A DNA stretch of 64,000 nucleotides from a virus. Under the pieces are notes generated by a model. The model saw nothing but the letters and a program-made list of their open reading frames with translations. It was not told the origin of the DNA and did no database searches. The position numbers and the translations under genes are program-made. This document shows positions 56,827 to 64,000 of this stretch, piece by piece (within the stretch, counting starts at the first letter, position 1; every line of letters starts with the position of its first letter). The DNA lies in the IMG/VR virus record IMGVR_UViG_3300021088_000005, positions 1 to 64,000 of that record; one strand, given 5' to 3'.

Positions 56827-56856
56827 ATCCTAACACGGATGGCCGTCCGTTGTCAA
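56827..56856 (-). promoter_or_regulatory. possible promoter for the GIY-YIG gene
   Basis: Leftward TTGACA (56856-56851) and TAGGAT (56832-56827), spacer 18. The spacer holds the inverted repeat ACGGA...TCCGT. The only good promoter I see on the virion strand. Confidence 0.45.
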
Positions 56857-56863
56857 GAGTTAT

Positions 56864-56943
56864 TTACTGAATGGCCGGAACGCTGTCGATCCAACGCATT
56901 CTCTGCGTATTGGCCCCGCGTGCCGGAGGAAGTGATACTGTTT
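56864..56943 (-). CDS. major capsid protein, 3' exon
   Basis: Reading leftward, one frame gives TVSLPPARGANTQRMRW, then IDSVPAIQ and TAA (56866-56864). This looks like a capsid C-terminus and has no start codon of its own. It directly follows the group I intron. The exact 5' boundary is uncertain: candidate 3' splice sites follow a G near 56945 or near 56934. Confidence 0.65.
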
Positions 56944-57152
56944 GGTGGCAGTTTTGTTACCTCAATCTCTTGAGGGGTTAGTCATTTCTGCTAACCTCAC
57001 ACGGTTGTTATTCCCGTGTAGCTCAGACTATTGCATCACCCTGTCGGGTGTTCTCTCGCTTAGTCGTTCAGGCTACCTTTCGGCTTGCCCCTCGTTGGCA
57101 TTTCAGCGTTCGAGTCAATCAGAGAGAATTTTCTAACGATAGATTACGCTAT
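56944..57152 (-). other. group I intron in the major capsid gene
   Basis: Reading leftward: P1-like hairpin CGATAG/CTATCG (57154-57149 with 57142-57137); P3 CGCT/AGCG (57108-57105, 57060-57057); P5 GCC-GAAA-GGT (57084-57075); P7 GACTA/TAGTC (57065-57061, 57030-57026) in AACGACTAAG and AATAGTCTG contexts, the R and S elements; P8 CACCC/GGGTG; P9 CACGG/CCGTG; P9.1 GGTTAG/CTAACC; P9.2 CCTCAA-GAGA-TTGAGG. About 200 bases, no internal ORF. Boundaries are approximate. Confidence 0.8.
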
Positions 57153-58145
57153 CGCGAGTCCATTGTTAACGGATGTATCAAGTCCATTAACGTCAAACTT
57201 ATATGAGCACCAGCCCCCGATTGTTGCTGTCGGGTCGAAGCTGGACGGTGGTGCATTGTCCACAACCTTACAGTCAATCGTGCGCCAGTCGCCTTCACCT
57301 AGGTCCACGTCGCCCGGAACTTCCAACCATACGCCGATCAAAGCGTAGTTACCGAACACATAGGTTCGATAGCCGATCTTACTAGTTGACTGGTAGTTCG
57401 CGGTTGTGGTAACGAACGGAGTCTGACGTAGCACTATGTTCGTACCCGGAAGCTCGATGTCCATCTTCTGGTCTGCACCAGCGATCTTGTCGAACTTCTC
57501 GATGTTGCCAAGCTTCCACAAGTCAACGATTGAGTTGTTCACTGTCGTTGCGTTGAAGATGTCGCCTAGCACGTTCGGGGAAACTGCGCCCATGAACTTC
57601 CCGGCCTTGCAAGGAAGCACGTTCTTTGAAACTAGCTGCTGCTTCAACTCACGGATTGTGCCCAAATCGAGCGTGTACGGAGATGATAGCAAGCTGCTTT
57701 GGTTAACCTGGGTGTCTACAGAAGATGCGCCTGCTGCGTCAGCTACTGCGCTGTACAACTCAGAGATGCTCTGTCCTGCCTGGTAGCCTAGCTCGACTGC
57801 GCTGTTTCCAACTACGTCGTCTAGTGCGCTGGCAATAACAAAGGAACTGAAGTTGCTGTAATTGTTCCACTCACCCACCTGAGCAGGAGAACTGATCTGC
57901 CCGATGAATTCAGGTGAACCTACAACACCGTCTCCAACCTGGGTTGTGTCCCCGGTTAGGGTGTTGTACTGGAAGAACTGACGGTTGATACCAGCGTTCA
58001 ACGGCTGGACACGTCGTTCTGCCGCCGCCAAGAATGCATCTGTTTCTCCCTTTAGGTTCGGGATAAGTTCCTTATCGAACAAGATGCTCTGTGCGGTCAA
58101 TATATTTCCTACGTTTGCTGCTGATGGGGTTGGTGATCCAGCCAT
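57144..58145 (-). CDS. major capsid protein, 5' exon plus intron read-in (N4-gp56-like)
   Basis: 333 codons as an ORF. Position after portal and scaffold, and segments such as WNNYSNFSSFVIASALDD, AVELGYQAGQSI and MDIELPGTNIVLRQTPF, fit the N4-gp56-type capsid family. The stop at 57146-57144 falls inside the intron's P1 region, so the spliced protein should continue into the exon at 56864-56943. 43-base gap to the scaffold gene, with a small CCGC-GCAA-GCGG hairpin. Confidence 0.8.
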   Translation of the reverse strand: MAGSPTPSAANVGNILTAQSILFDKELIPNLKGETDAFLAAAERRVQPLNAGINRQFFQYNTLTGDTTQVGDGVVGSPEFIGQISSPAQVGEWNNYSNFSSFVIASALDDVVGNSAVELGYQAGQSISELYSAVADAAGASSVDTQVNQSSLLSSPYTLDLGTIRELKQQLVSKNVLPCKAGKFMGAVSPNVLGDIFNATTVNNSIVDLWKLGNIEKFDKIAGADQKMDIELPGTNIVLRQTPFVTTTANYQSTSKIGYRTYVFGNYALIGVWLEVPGDVDLGEGDWRTIDCKVVDNAPPSSFDPTATIGGWCSYKFDVNGLDTSVNNGLAIA

Positions 58146-58188
58146 GGCTGAACCTCGTGTGCGTTAACTCCGCTTGCGCGGGATGCGG

Positions 58189-59343
58189 TTATTTCTTAGC
58201 CTGCGAACGGGATGCGGCGAAAGCTTCTATTTGTGCTCTGATTGCGGGATTACGCATCTTCAGACGCATCGTCGCTCCGTCCCATGACTTAATTTCTTCC
58301 GCTGTGAGTCCTTTCGGGGCTGCTGCACTTGGACGAACGCCTGAGTTCTGTCCAGGTTCAATACCACCGTTGACTCCCGGCCTATGCGCGGCGACTACCG
58401 GATTTGCCGGAGACGCTGCTGGTGCCGGAGCAACTACCTGCGGCTGCACGCTCACAGGTGTTACTGGCTGTTGTACTACTGGTGCTACTACCGGAACCGG
58501 ATTAGCCGGGGGTGTAGGCACGACTGGCTTCTCAACAGGAGCCAGTTCAGATTCCAATGCATGAAAAGCTAGCTCAAGGTTATCGGATGTCCAGGCGAGT
58601 TCGTTCTCCACGAAATACGCCTCGATCATCTTGATATTGGCTTGGCAATTGTTGTAATCGTGCTTGTGATCCGCCAAGAACTTCTGACTTACCATTTGCT
58701 GGCGGTGCAATTCCTGGGCTTCGGCAACTTTCTTGTCTGCCTCTGCCTGAATCTTTCGGGTGTCAGCTTCGTTAACCTTTCGAACAGCTTCTAGCTGCTT
58801 CTGAGGGTCGTCCGACTTCAAGTCCTTCATGTACGCCAATAGCTCTTCGTCTGTCGCCTTTGGAGCGGCTGGTGCTACTGGTTCTTTGAAGGTAAGCTTC
58901 TGCTTCTTCAAGCGGTGAAATGCTCGGGTCGCCTGAACGTGCGCTTCTATGATCTTGCCGCGCATCTCTTCTTCGGTTGCTGCTTCGAGGTGAGTCGGAC
59001 GCCCAATCGGGTTTCCGTCTTCGTCCTTCACCTGATAGTCAACCACAATTTTCTTCGGTGCTACCGAGATTACGGGCTCTACCGGAACAACTTCTGCTAC
59101 AGGGACTACCGGGGTCTCGACCACGGGCTCTGCAACGGTCTCGACTACAGGCTCCGCTACCGGAGTCCTGGACTCGATCTCTGCCTGTGCTGCCTCGACT
59201 TCTGCAATAGGCTTGGCTGCAATGACCTTATAGATGGCTTCGCGCATCTCTGGACGGCGCATCTGGTCTTTCATTGTCTGTCCGTCCCACGATTTAATGT
59301 GATCGAACGTGAGAGTTTCAGGCGTTACGCTTGGTGTTGTCAT
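58189..59343 (-). CDS. capsid scaffolding protein
   Basis: 384 residues. Between portal and capsid genes, highly charged, with long helices (about 130-260) and Pro/Val/Ala-rich linkers on both sides, as expected for a scaffold. A ~30-residue motif occurs near each end: IKSWDGQTMKDQMRRPEMR (residues ~16-34) and IKSWDGATMRLKMRNPAIR (~350-368). Directs procapsid assembly and is normally absent from mature heads. Confidence 0.7.
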   Translation of the reverse strand: MTTPSVTPETLTFDHIKSWDGQTMKDQMRRPEMREAIYKVIAAKPIAEVEAAQAEIESRTPVAEPVVETVAEPVVETPVVPVAEVVPVEPVISVAPKKIVVDYQVKDEDGNPIGRPTHLEAATEEEMRGKIIEAHVQATRAFHRLKKQKLTFKEPVAPAAPKATDEELLAYMKDLKSDDPQKQLEAVRKVNEADTRKIQAEADKKVAEAQELHRQQMVSQKFLADHKHDYNNCQANIKMIEAYFVENELAWTSDNLELAFHALESELAPVEKPVVPTPPANPVPVVAPVVQQPVTPVSVQPQVVAPAPAASPANPVVAAHRPGVNGGIEPGQNSGVRPSAAAPKGLTAEEIKSWDGATMRLKMRNPAIRAQIEAFAASRSQAKK

Positions 59344-59674
59344 TATTTAATCCTTTTACTATTCGATTAGGTTCCGGCTTAAGCTCCTTCTCTTCCTGCT
59401 GGACAGTGAGTAATCGTTCTTGTAACTCAATAGTCTGTAGGATTAGAAGGGAGAATTCATTACGTTCGCGAGCCCGTGACTGGAGGGCTTTAAGCTTTCG
59501 CTCATAGCCCTCGTCAGTTGGATTCAAGCTTATAACTTCTTCGGTGGCTCTCTTGCAAGCCGCCATGAACAGCTTTTCTAGAACAGGATATCCAGGTTGA
59601 TGTTTCAGAGCCGATAGAGACACTCTCTCGGTCTGGGTTAGATCACCCGGTTCCATTAGTAGCGGTACTGGCAT
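59318..59674 (-). CDS. hypothetical virion-assembly protein, 118 aa
   Basis: Helical protein between portal and scaffold, overlapping the scaffold start by 26 bases. LILQTIELQERLLTVQQEEKE suggests a coiled coil. Unknown. Confidence 0.5.
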   Translation of the reverse strand: MPVPLLMEPGDLTQTERVSLSALKHQPGYPVLEKLFMAACKRATEEVISLNPTDEGYERKLKALQSRARERNEFSLLILQTIELQERLLTVQQEEKELKPEPNRIVKGLNNDNTKRNA

Positions 59675-59685
59675 TTATATTCCTT

Positions 59686-61806
59686 TTATAGCGAGGTCTC
59701 TGAGCCGAATGACTCAGGATTATTGCTCGGCTGTCCCTGTTCTTCCATATTCAAACTATGCTCTGTAGCTGCACGTAGGGCTTCCGCGCCAGCCTTGCCC
59801 AAGGTCTTCTGATCTTCCAAAACCTGGTCTTGCTGGAACTTCTGCTGTTGCATAGCCTGCTGACCCTTGATCTGCTGCGCTTGCATTGCGGCAGGAGAGT
59901 TAGCTTCGTATCTTTGTACTTGTTCCGGCGTCATCGGCTTCAAGAAGTCCTGACTGAACTTCCATCCTGCCGCGTCAGTAAATGCCTTGAAGATCGCCAC
60001 TGCGTCAAACATCCAGTGCGCGTCATTGACACTCTTCTGGAACGTCGGGTTGTTCAACAACTGTATGATTACTGGTAGCGCCTGGGCCATTTCCTTCTTT
60101 GCGCCCAACTTTGCGCCTGCTAGGACTTCATACTCGAACTTCGCAGTGCGAAACTCGATATGATCCCCTAGATACTTAGTTCCCATCTCTTCGCCAAGAA
60201 CTCGGCGGAGAACTGATGTTGGGAGCAACAGGTTGTTTAGCTCGTCCATCTGGTAGAGCCACGGTTCGAAAACCTGCTCTACTAAACGGCTGGTGGGTCC
60301 GTCCAATCGAGACGCATTAGCCTGTCCGACTAATGACGCTCCGGTTGCGGAACGCATTCCGGTTGTCTTAACACCCGGACTGCCTGCGCCCATCATAACT
60401 TGTTCGTTAGCGCCTGATGTCTGCTGCGCGGTAGACGCTGCCTGCTGCAAAAACTGCCACGCTTCGCCGGGAACCGGAGGCATCGTCAAGAACTTGAATG
60501 CCTTGTCCACGTCGTCGTCCACGTCGATAATGCCGCCCTGCTTCCAGCGGGTCATCTGCGTAGGAACATTGAATCCCTTCTTACGAATAGCAGTTGGCTG
60601 CAACCCGTATGCAAGTAGATCGAGAGCCAGGTTAGTGATACCCTGCTCTACAACTTGCTCAGGACCGATTAACTGACCGAGACCCTGGCCATAGAAGCTG
60701 TCAGGAAGATCGCGCCAGTTTGCGCTAAAGAATGGAAGCTTACCGTATGGGTTAGCTTCATTCCTGATTAGAATGTTTATGCCGTTGAATGTCAGAACAA
60801 CGATAACCCTATCCTTATCCCATCGCTCAAGGATTTCCATCGGGTTGTCTAGAGGGTTGGCACTGGTCTTCCTGCTTCTCGGAAGAGCCTGCTGCAAATA
60901 CCCCCACATGCCTTCCGGGATGGTCATGCTGATATTGTCTGCGCCGACTGTCGGGGCTGACAAAAAGAATGACTTCAAGTCTGCTTCGCTCGGGATGCTG
61001 TACCCCGGAACACCACGGAGAATGTTTAGATCGTCGTAGGTCGCGTAGTCTCGGTAGATAACCCACTTAGCTTCGCGAATATCACCAACTCGACAACCCA
61101 TGTCAACCAAAACCGTACGGATATCGCAGTACCTGATCCACGGTCGAGAAATCTTAACTGCTTCAACGAATACTTCGTACTCGTCGGAATCGGGCGTATC
61201 AATAGCGGGTGTTGGAGCTATCGAGTCGAGATTAAGCTGTTGAGCCTTGCGGCGAACACTCTTAACCTTATCGTCGCGCTCTAGGTAACCCCACTTGAAT
61301 ATGGTCGTTCCTAGTAGAGCCATCTGGTCTACGCCGCGCTGCATCTGGGTTCTGAACTTCATGTCCCATAGCTGTGCGGAGAACAGAGCAGTCTTGGCTC
61401 GGGTCACGTCTGGCTTCGTTCCCGGACGCGGGCGAAGCAAGAATGGTGGGTCTTCGTAAAACAAACCCTCTATGACCTTAGGGCTGATTGCGCTCAAATG
61501 ATTTGATAGAGTAAACTTCGGAACATTAGCCTGAGCCACGTTTCCGCCGTCAAAAGCTGACGAGTCACGCGGGCTCTGCAAAAGAATCAAACTTTCAGTC
61601 CAGTTAGACGCCCACTGGTTAATGTTGGCGTAGGTGTCAGCAGCCGCAGCATCGTCTATAACAAGCTTTAACGCTGCTTCGTTATCGAACATGTACGCCC
61701 CGGTTTCGGCGTCCTGGGTCATGTTCTCTGATGTTATGGTGCCCACAGGCTCAACCGCTATCCTCTCGATAGTATCGGCTGCATGCTGGTTTAAGGCTTC
61801 CGTCAT
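59686..61806 (-). CDS. portal protein
   Basis: 706 residues, directly after the terminase. Podovirus portal-like: N-terminal helices (INQWASNWTESLILLQ), wing segments, KLPFFSANWRDLPDSFYGQG near 364-383, long stem-type helix (VVEQGITNLALDLLAYG) and a C-terminal Gln-rich helical barrel region (about 630-690). Length suits podovirus portals. Forms the dodecameric DNA gate and terminase docking site. Confidence 0.8.
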   Translation of the reverse strand: MTEALNQHAADTIERIAVEPVGTITSENMTQDAETGAYMFDNEAALKLVIDDAAAADTYANINQWASNWTESLILLQSPRDSSAFDGGNVAQANVPKFTLSNHLSAISPKVIEGLFYEDPPFLLRPRPGTKPDVTRAKTALFSAQLWDMKFRTQMQRGVDQMALLGTTIFKWGYLERDDKVKSVRRKAQQLNLDSIAPTPAIDTPDSDEYEVFVEAVKISRPWIRYCDIRTVLVDMGCRVGDIREAKWVIYRDYATYDDLNILRGVPGYSIPSEADLKSFFLSAPTVGADNISMTIPEGMWGYLQQALPRSRKTSANPLDNPMEILERWDKDRVIVVLTFNGINILIRNEANPYGKLPFFSANWRDLPDSFYGQGLGQLIGPEQVVEQGITNLALDLLAYGLQPTAIRKKGFNVPTQMTRWKQGGIIDVDDDVDKAFKFLTMPPVPGEAWQFLQQAASTAQQTSGANEQVMMGAGSPGVKTTGMRSATGASLVGQANASRLDGPTSRLVEQVFEPWLYQMDELNNLLLPTSVLRRVLGEEMGTKYLGDHIEFRTAKFEYEVLAGAKLGAKKEMAQALPVIIQLLNNPTFQKSVNDAHWMFDAVAIFKAFTDAAGWKFSQDFLKPMTPEQVQRYEANSPAAMQAQQIKGQQAMQQQKFQQDQVLEDQKTLGKAGAEALRAATEHSLNMEEQGQPSNNPESFGSETSL

Positions 61807-61818
61807 CTTGATTCCCTA

Positions 61819-64000
61819 TTACCGTCCCCAATATTTCTTCTTGATATTATCGATTGGAGTTTCCGGCTTCTGTTGTTGCTCTATTTGTTCGGTTCTTCTT
61901 TGAAACACATCGTAGTCTCTTCCGAACATCATGTCATGCTGTGCCTGAAGTAATTTAGCGCCTATTTCCCTATCTTCTTGTGCTAAATCTTGTTGCTGTT
62001 GTTCAGGTGACTTCGGAGTACTGCTAGGAAGATATCGACTAATAAACGACATCGCATCCGGAATGTCATCTTTCCTCGTTCGAGTGCTCTTAGCTCCGGT
62101 GTACTGGCTCAACTGCGTAAAGGTCTCGTCATTCCACGGACCCATAGAGAAGAACAGCCTATCGGCTTTAAGAAGCACTTCGAGCCCTTTGATGCGGTTA
62201 CGTTTTGCGTCGTACCCCTGCTCAACTGGTGCCCAATAGATGTGATAGCACGGCAAACCTGTCTGCTTGAACGCCATCGGGATAGCTAGCGAGATGAAGG
62301 ACTCTAGACCGCCTGTATTCTCGATCTGAATCTTTCTCGGCAACCATTTCTGGTTCATTTTAGCCAAATGGGTTGCTATCTCGGTCTGCGTCCACTTTCC
62401 GTAGTCTACGTCCAACACTACGGTAGCCACGTCGCCGTCTTGAATCCCGGTGTCGGGATTCCTCTTTCTGAAAATCTTCATGGCAATGAAGGTTGACCAA
62501 TCGGAGTTCTTCTTGGCTTCCTTCGCCATGTCGCCCATAATGTAGACATCGCCCTTGAGCGCCGCTGCCTCTGTTGGCAGCATCTGGCGACTCTTCAATA
62601 ACTCTAGAGGGATGTTTACACCGTCGTCGCCCCAAACTGGCTCATTCAGATACTGACAACGGAACGTGTACTCGTTTCTTAGCTTGCCCTGAAGGAACTT
62701 CCAGCTTGCGTGCTCTGGAAAAGTCAGAGTGACCATGTGTTCTTCAAGTTCTTTAACCTTTCGGTTGCCTGGGTTAGCAAATTCAGGCTTAACATACCAC
62801 GCTGCTCTCTTGAACAGCTTAATGCTAAGTTCTTCTGGTTTGTCTTTGGCTGATGTTTCGAGATACCCGTAATAATCATCAGGGAAGTAGCGGGTGCCGA
62901 TGAAATCGATCCAGCCCCAGGTATCGCACACAGACATAGTAGTATCTATGTGATTCTTAAGCTTCTCTCTGGTGATAGGAGTTTGACAGTTGGTATTAGA
63001 TACCACGTCGTCAAACTTCAACACATCACAGTGCAATCCGGACAACGTGGAATCGATAGAGTCCGCCCAAAGAGTTGCGTAAGGACGTTCGATTCTGCGG
63101 GCGGGACACTCTAGCGGTTCATTAGACGTTCCCTTGACTCCACGCAATACGTATTCTGGGAATAATAGATGAAGTGGACTCGGCGTTGCGCCCGCCGCAA
63201 GAAAGAATTTCTTCTTGATCTCGTTCACGAATATCTCTGCAAGGTTGTTATCCGCGCAAAGAATAATCATGGTAATGTCAGGGCATGCAAGCATGTGCTG
63301 AATAGCATCAGCACGTCCAATGGTTGACTTAAAGAAATCGCGGGCGTCCTGAGTCAAAGAAATCCGGTCGTAATTGCACGGGTCTTCGACATCGGTTTGC
63401 GATTTCGGAATATAGTTCTTGGTTTCCGGATTCCATCTCTGCGGAACGCGGTTTTGTCGCTGAATTGCGGAAGTTAGCTCGTGGATGAGATATCCAGGTC
63501 GATAAACTCCGTCATAGTTCTTTGAGACGAACTGATCGCAGACAGTCTGATGGACCCGTTCGATCACTAGGCTGTTACCTAGGACTTCTTGGTTCAGCCA
63601 CAGCAAGTCTTTACGAGCCTGATCGCGTGCGTAAAGCCAATCCGGAAAGTCCAGATAGCCGTCGTCATGGAAGTGGGCACCGTACGTAAATCCGTTCGGT
63701 ACTGGGATTCCATTCTTATCGAACACAGAAGTGAAGCAAACACGTCGTGCTTTGATTGGCTCTATCGCCAGGTCTTCACGACCTTTCTTGGCTTTCTTTG
63801 GTTTTTCCTTTCCGCGTAGCTGATCTTCTTCGGAAAGATACTGGACGCCGATATACAAGTACCACAACTCCTCCATCGGAGTCTTGCTGCTATTGTTTCC
63901 GTCTGCCGGACTCACGTGACCTTCGCCACGAAAATACTTGCCTTCAAGACAACACTCTAGGATTTCCTTGTCCACCTTAGACAAGTCGAGACCTTCGATC
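61819..64000 (-). CDS. terminase large subunit (start beyond window)
   Basis: The frame remains open to the window edge, so the N-terminus is probably missing; TTG 63984 is the first internal start. ATPase: DFFKSTIGRADAI as the Walker A-like loop (~220), LKFDDVV as Walker B (~320). Nuclease: MGDMAKEAKKNSDWST near 487-502, then ENTGG near 560 and DDIPDAMSF near 656-664. Packages DNA with the portal. No small subunit is visible in the window. Confidence 0.88.
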   Translation of the reverse strand, partial: IEGLDLSKVDKEILECCLEGKYFRGEGHVSPADGNNSSKTPMEELWYLYIGVQYLSEEDQLRGKEKPKKAKKGREDLAIEPIKARRVCFTSVFDKNGIPVPNGFTYGAHFHDDGYLDFPDWLYARDQARKDLLWLNQEVLGNSLVIERVHQTVCDQFVSKNYDGVYRPGYLIHELTSAIQRQNRVPQRWNPETKNYIPKSQTDVEDPCNYDRISLTQDARDFFKSTIGRADAIQHMLACPDITMIILCADNNLAEIFVNEIKKKFFLAAGATPSPLHLLFPEYVLRGVKGTSNEPLECPARRIERPYATLWADSIDSTLSGLHCDVLKFDDVVSNTNCQTPITREKLKNHIDTTMSVCDTWGWIDFIGTRYFPDDYYGYLETSAKDKPEELSIKLFKRAAWYVKPEFANPGNRKVKELEEHMVTLTFPEHASWKFLQGKLRNEYTFRCQYLNEPVWGDDGVNIPLELLKSRQMLPTEAAALKGDVYIMGDMAKEAKKNSDWSTFIAMKIFRKRNPDTGIQDGDVATVVLDVDYGKWTQTEIATHLAKMNQKWLPRKIQIENTGGLESFISLAIPMAFKQTGLPCYHIYWAPVEQGYDAKRNRIKGLEVLLKADRLFFSMGPWNDETFTQLSQYTGAKSTRTRKDDIPDAMSFISRYLPSSTPKSPEQQQQDLAQEDREIGAKLLQAQHDMMFGRDYDVFQRRTEQIEQQQKPETPIDNIKKKYWGR

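Noticed and set aside
1-64000. CRISPR array, insertion sequences or rRNA
   Set aside because: No regularly spaced repeats, transposase motifs with terminal repeats or rRNA-like sequence were seen.

Overview
The window is part of a lytic-type tailed-phage genome with podovirus (short-tail) architecture. It has two arms facing each other. Bases 1 to about 35.8 kb are a rightward early/middle arm of some 75 tightly packed genes, many joined by ATGA or TAATG overlaps, for DNA replication, nucleotide metabolism and host takeover. From about 64.0 kb back to 35.7 kb a leftward arm encodes the virion. The host is probably a diderm (Gram-negative-type) bacterium: early genes encode a barrel-like exported protein, a lipoprotein and an exported SprT-like protease, and early promoters are textbook sigma-70 type. 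No phage RNA polymerase is visible, so host polymerase probably transcribes the early genes. Base composition looks close to balanced, but I did not compute it. The species is not identifiable from what I can see.

Early arm, left to right: OB-fold ssDNA-binding protein (cut by the window edge and apparently frameshifted), primase-polymerase, ThyX, deoxyribosyltransferase-like protein, MazG-like pyrophosphatase and family A DNA polymerase (0-6.8 kb); a putative recombination protein, exported barrel protein, HNH protein, UvrD-like helicase and RecB-like nuclease (6.8-12 kb); paralogous HTH/AT-hook proteins, one fused to GIY-YIG (12-13 kb); MazG, DHH phosphoesterase, two metallophosphoesterases and endolysin (13-19 kb); a promoter-driven array of three tRNA-like RNAs (20.3-20.6 kb); ATP-dependent DNA ligase (21.7 kb); then small proteins including a lipoprotein, PTH2-like protein, SprT-like protease and cREC-like protein (22.6-28 kb); tyrosine recombinase, BCS1-like AAA+ ATPase and HNH nuclease (28-31.4 kb); and an NAMPT-like plus PRPP-synthetase-like pair (32.7-35.3 kb) that fits a phage NAD+ reconstitution pathway. 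Seven near-consensus promoters divide the arm; six share the core GCTTGACA.

Virion arm, in transcription order from 64 kb: large terminase (start beyond the window), portal, a small protein, scaffold, major capsid protein, two small head/neck proteins, neck and tail-tube/nozzle proteins, fibers/spikes, a GNAT-like protein, then three internal (ejection) proteins, the last 1705 residues long.

Most notable observations: (1) the capsid gene is interrupted by a compact group I intron, with its last exon downstream and a GIY-YIG/NUMOD3 endonuclease gene immediately after it; (2) a DUF3494 ice-binding-type domain is nested inside a neck/tail protein; (3) the giant ejection gene carries a duplicated M41-like peptidase domain, and each copy is followed by a short overlapping ORF in another frame with its own Shine-Dalgarno; the two nested ORFs resemble each other although the main frame there does not; (4) the tRNA-like RNA array has abnormal arms; (5) the candidate NAD+ salvage module. 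All family assignments come from motif reading without database search.
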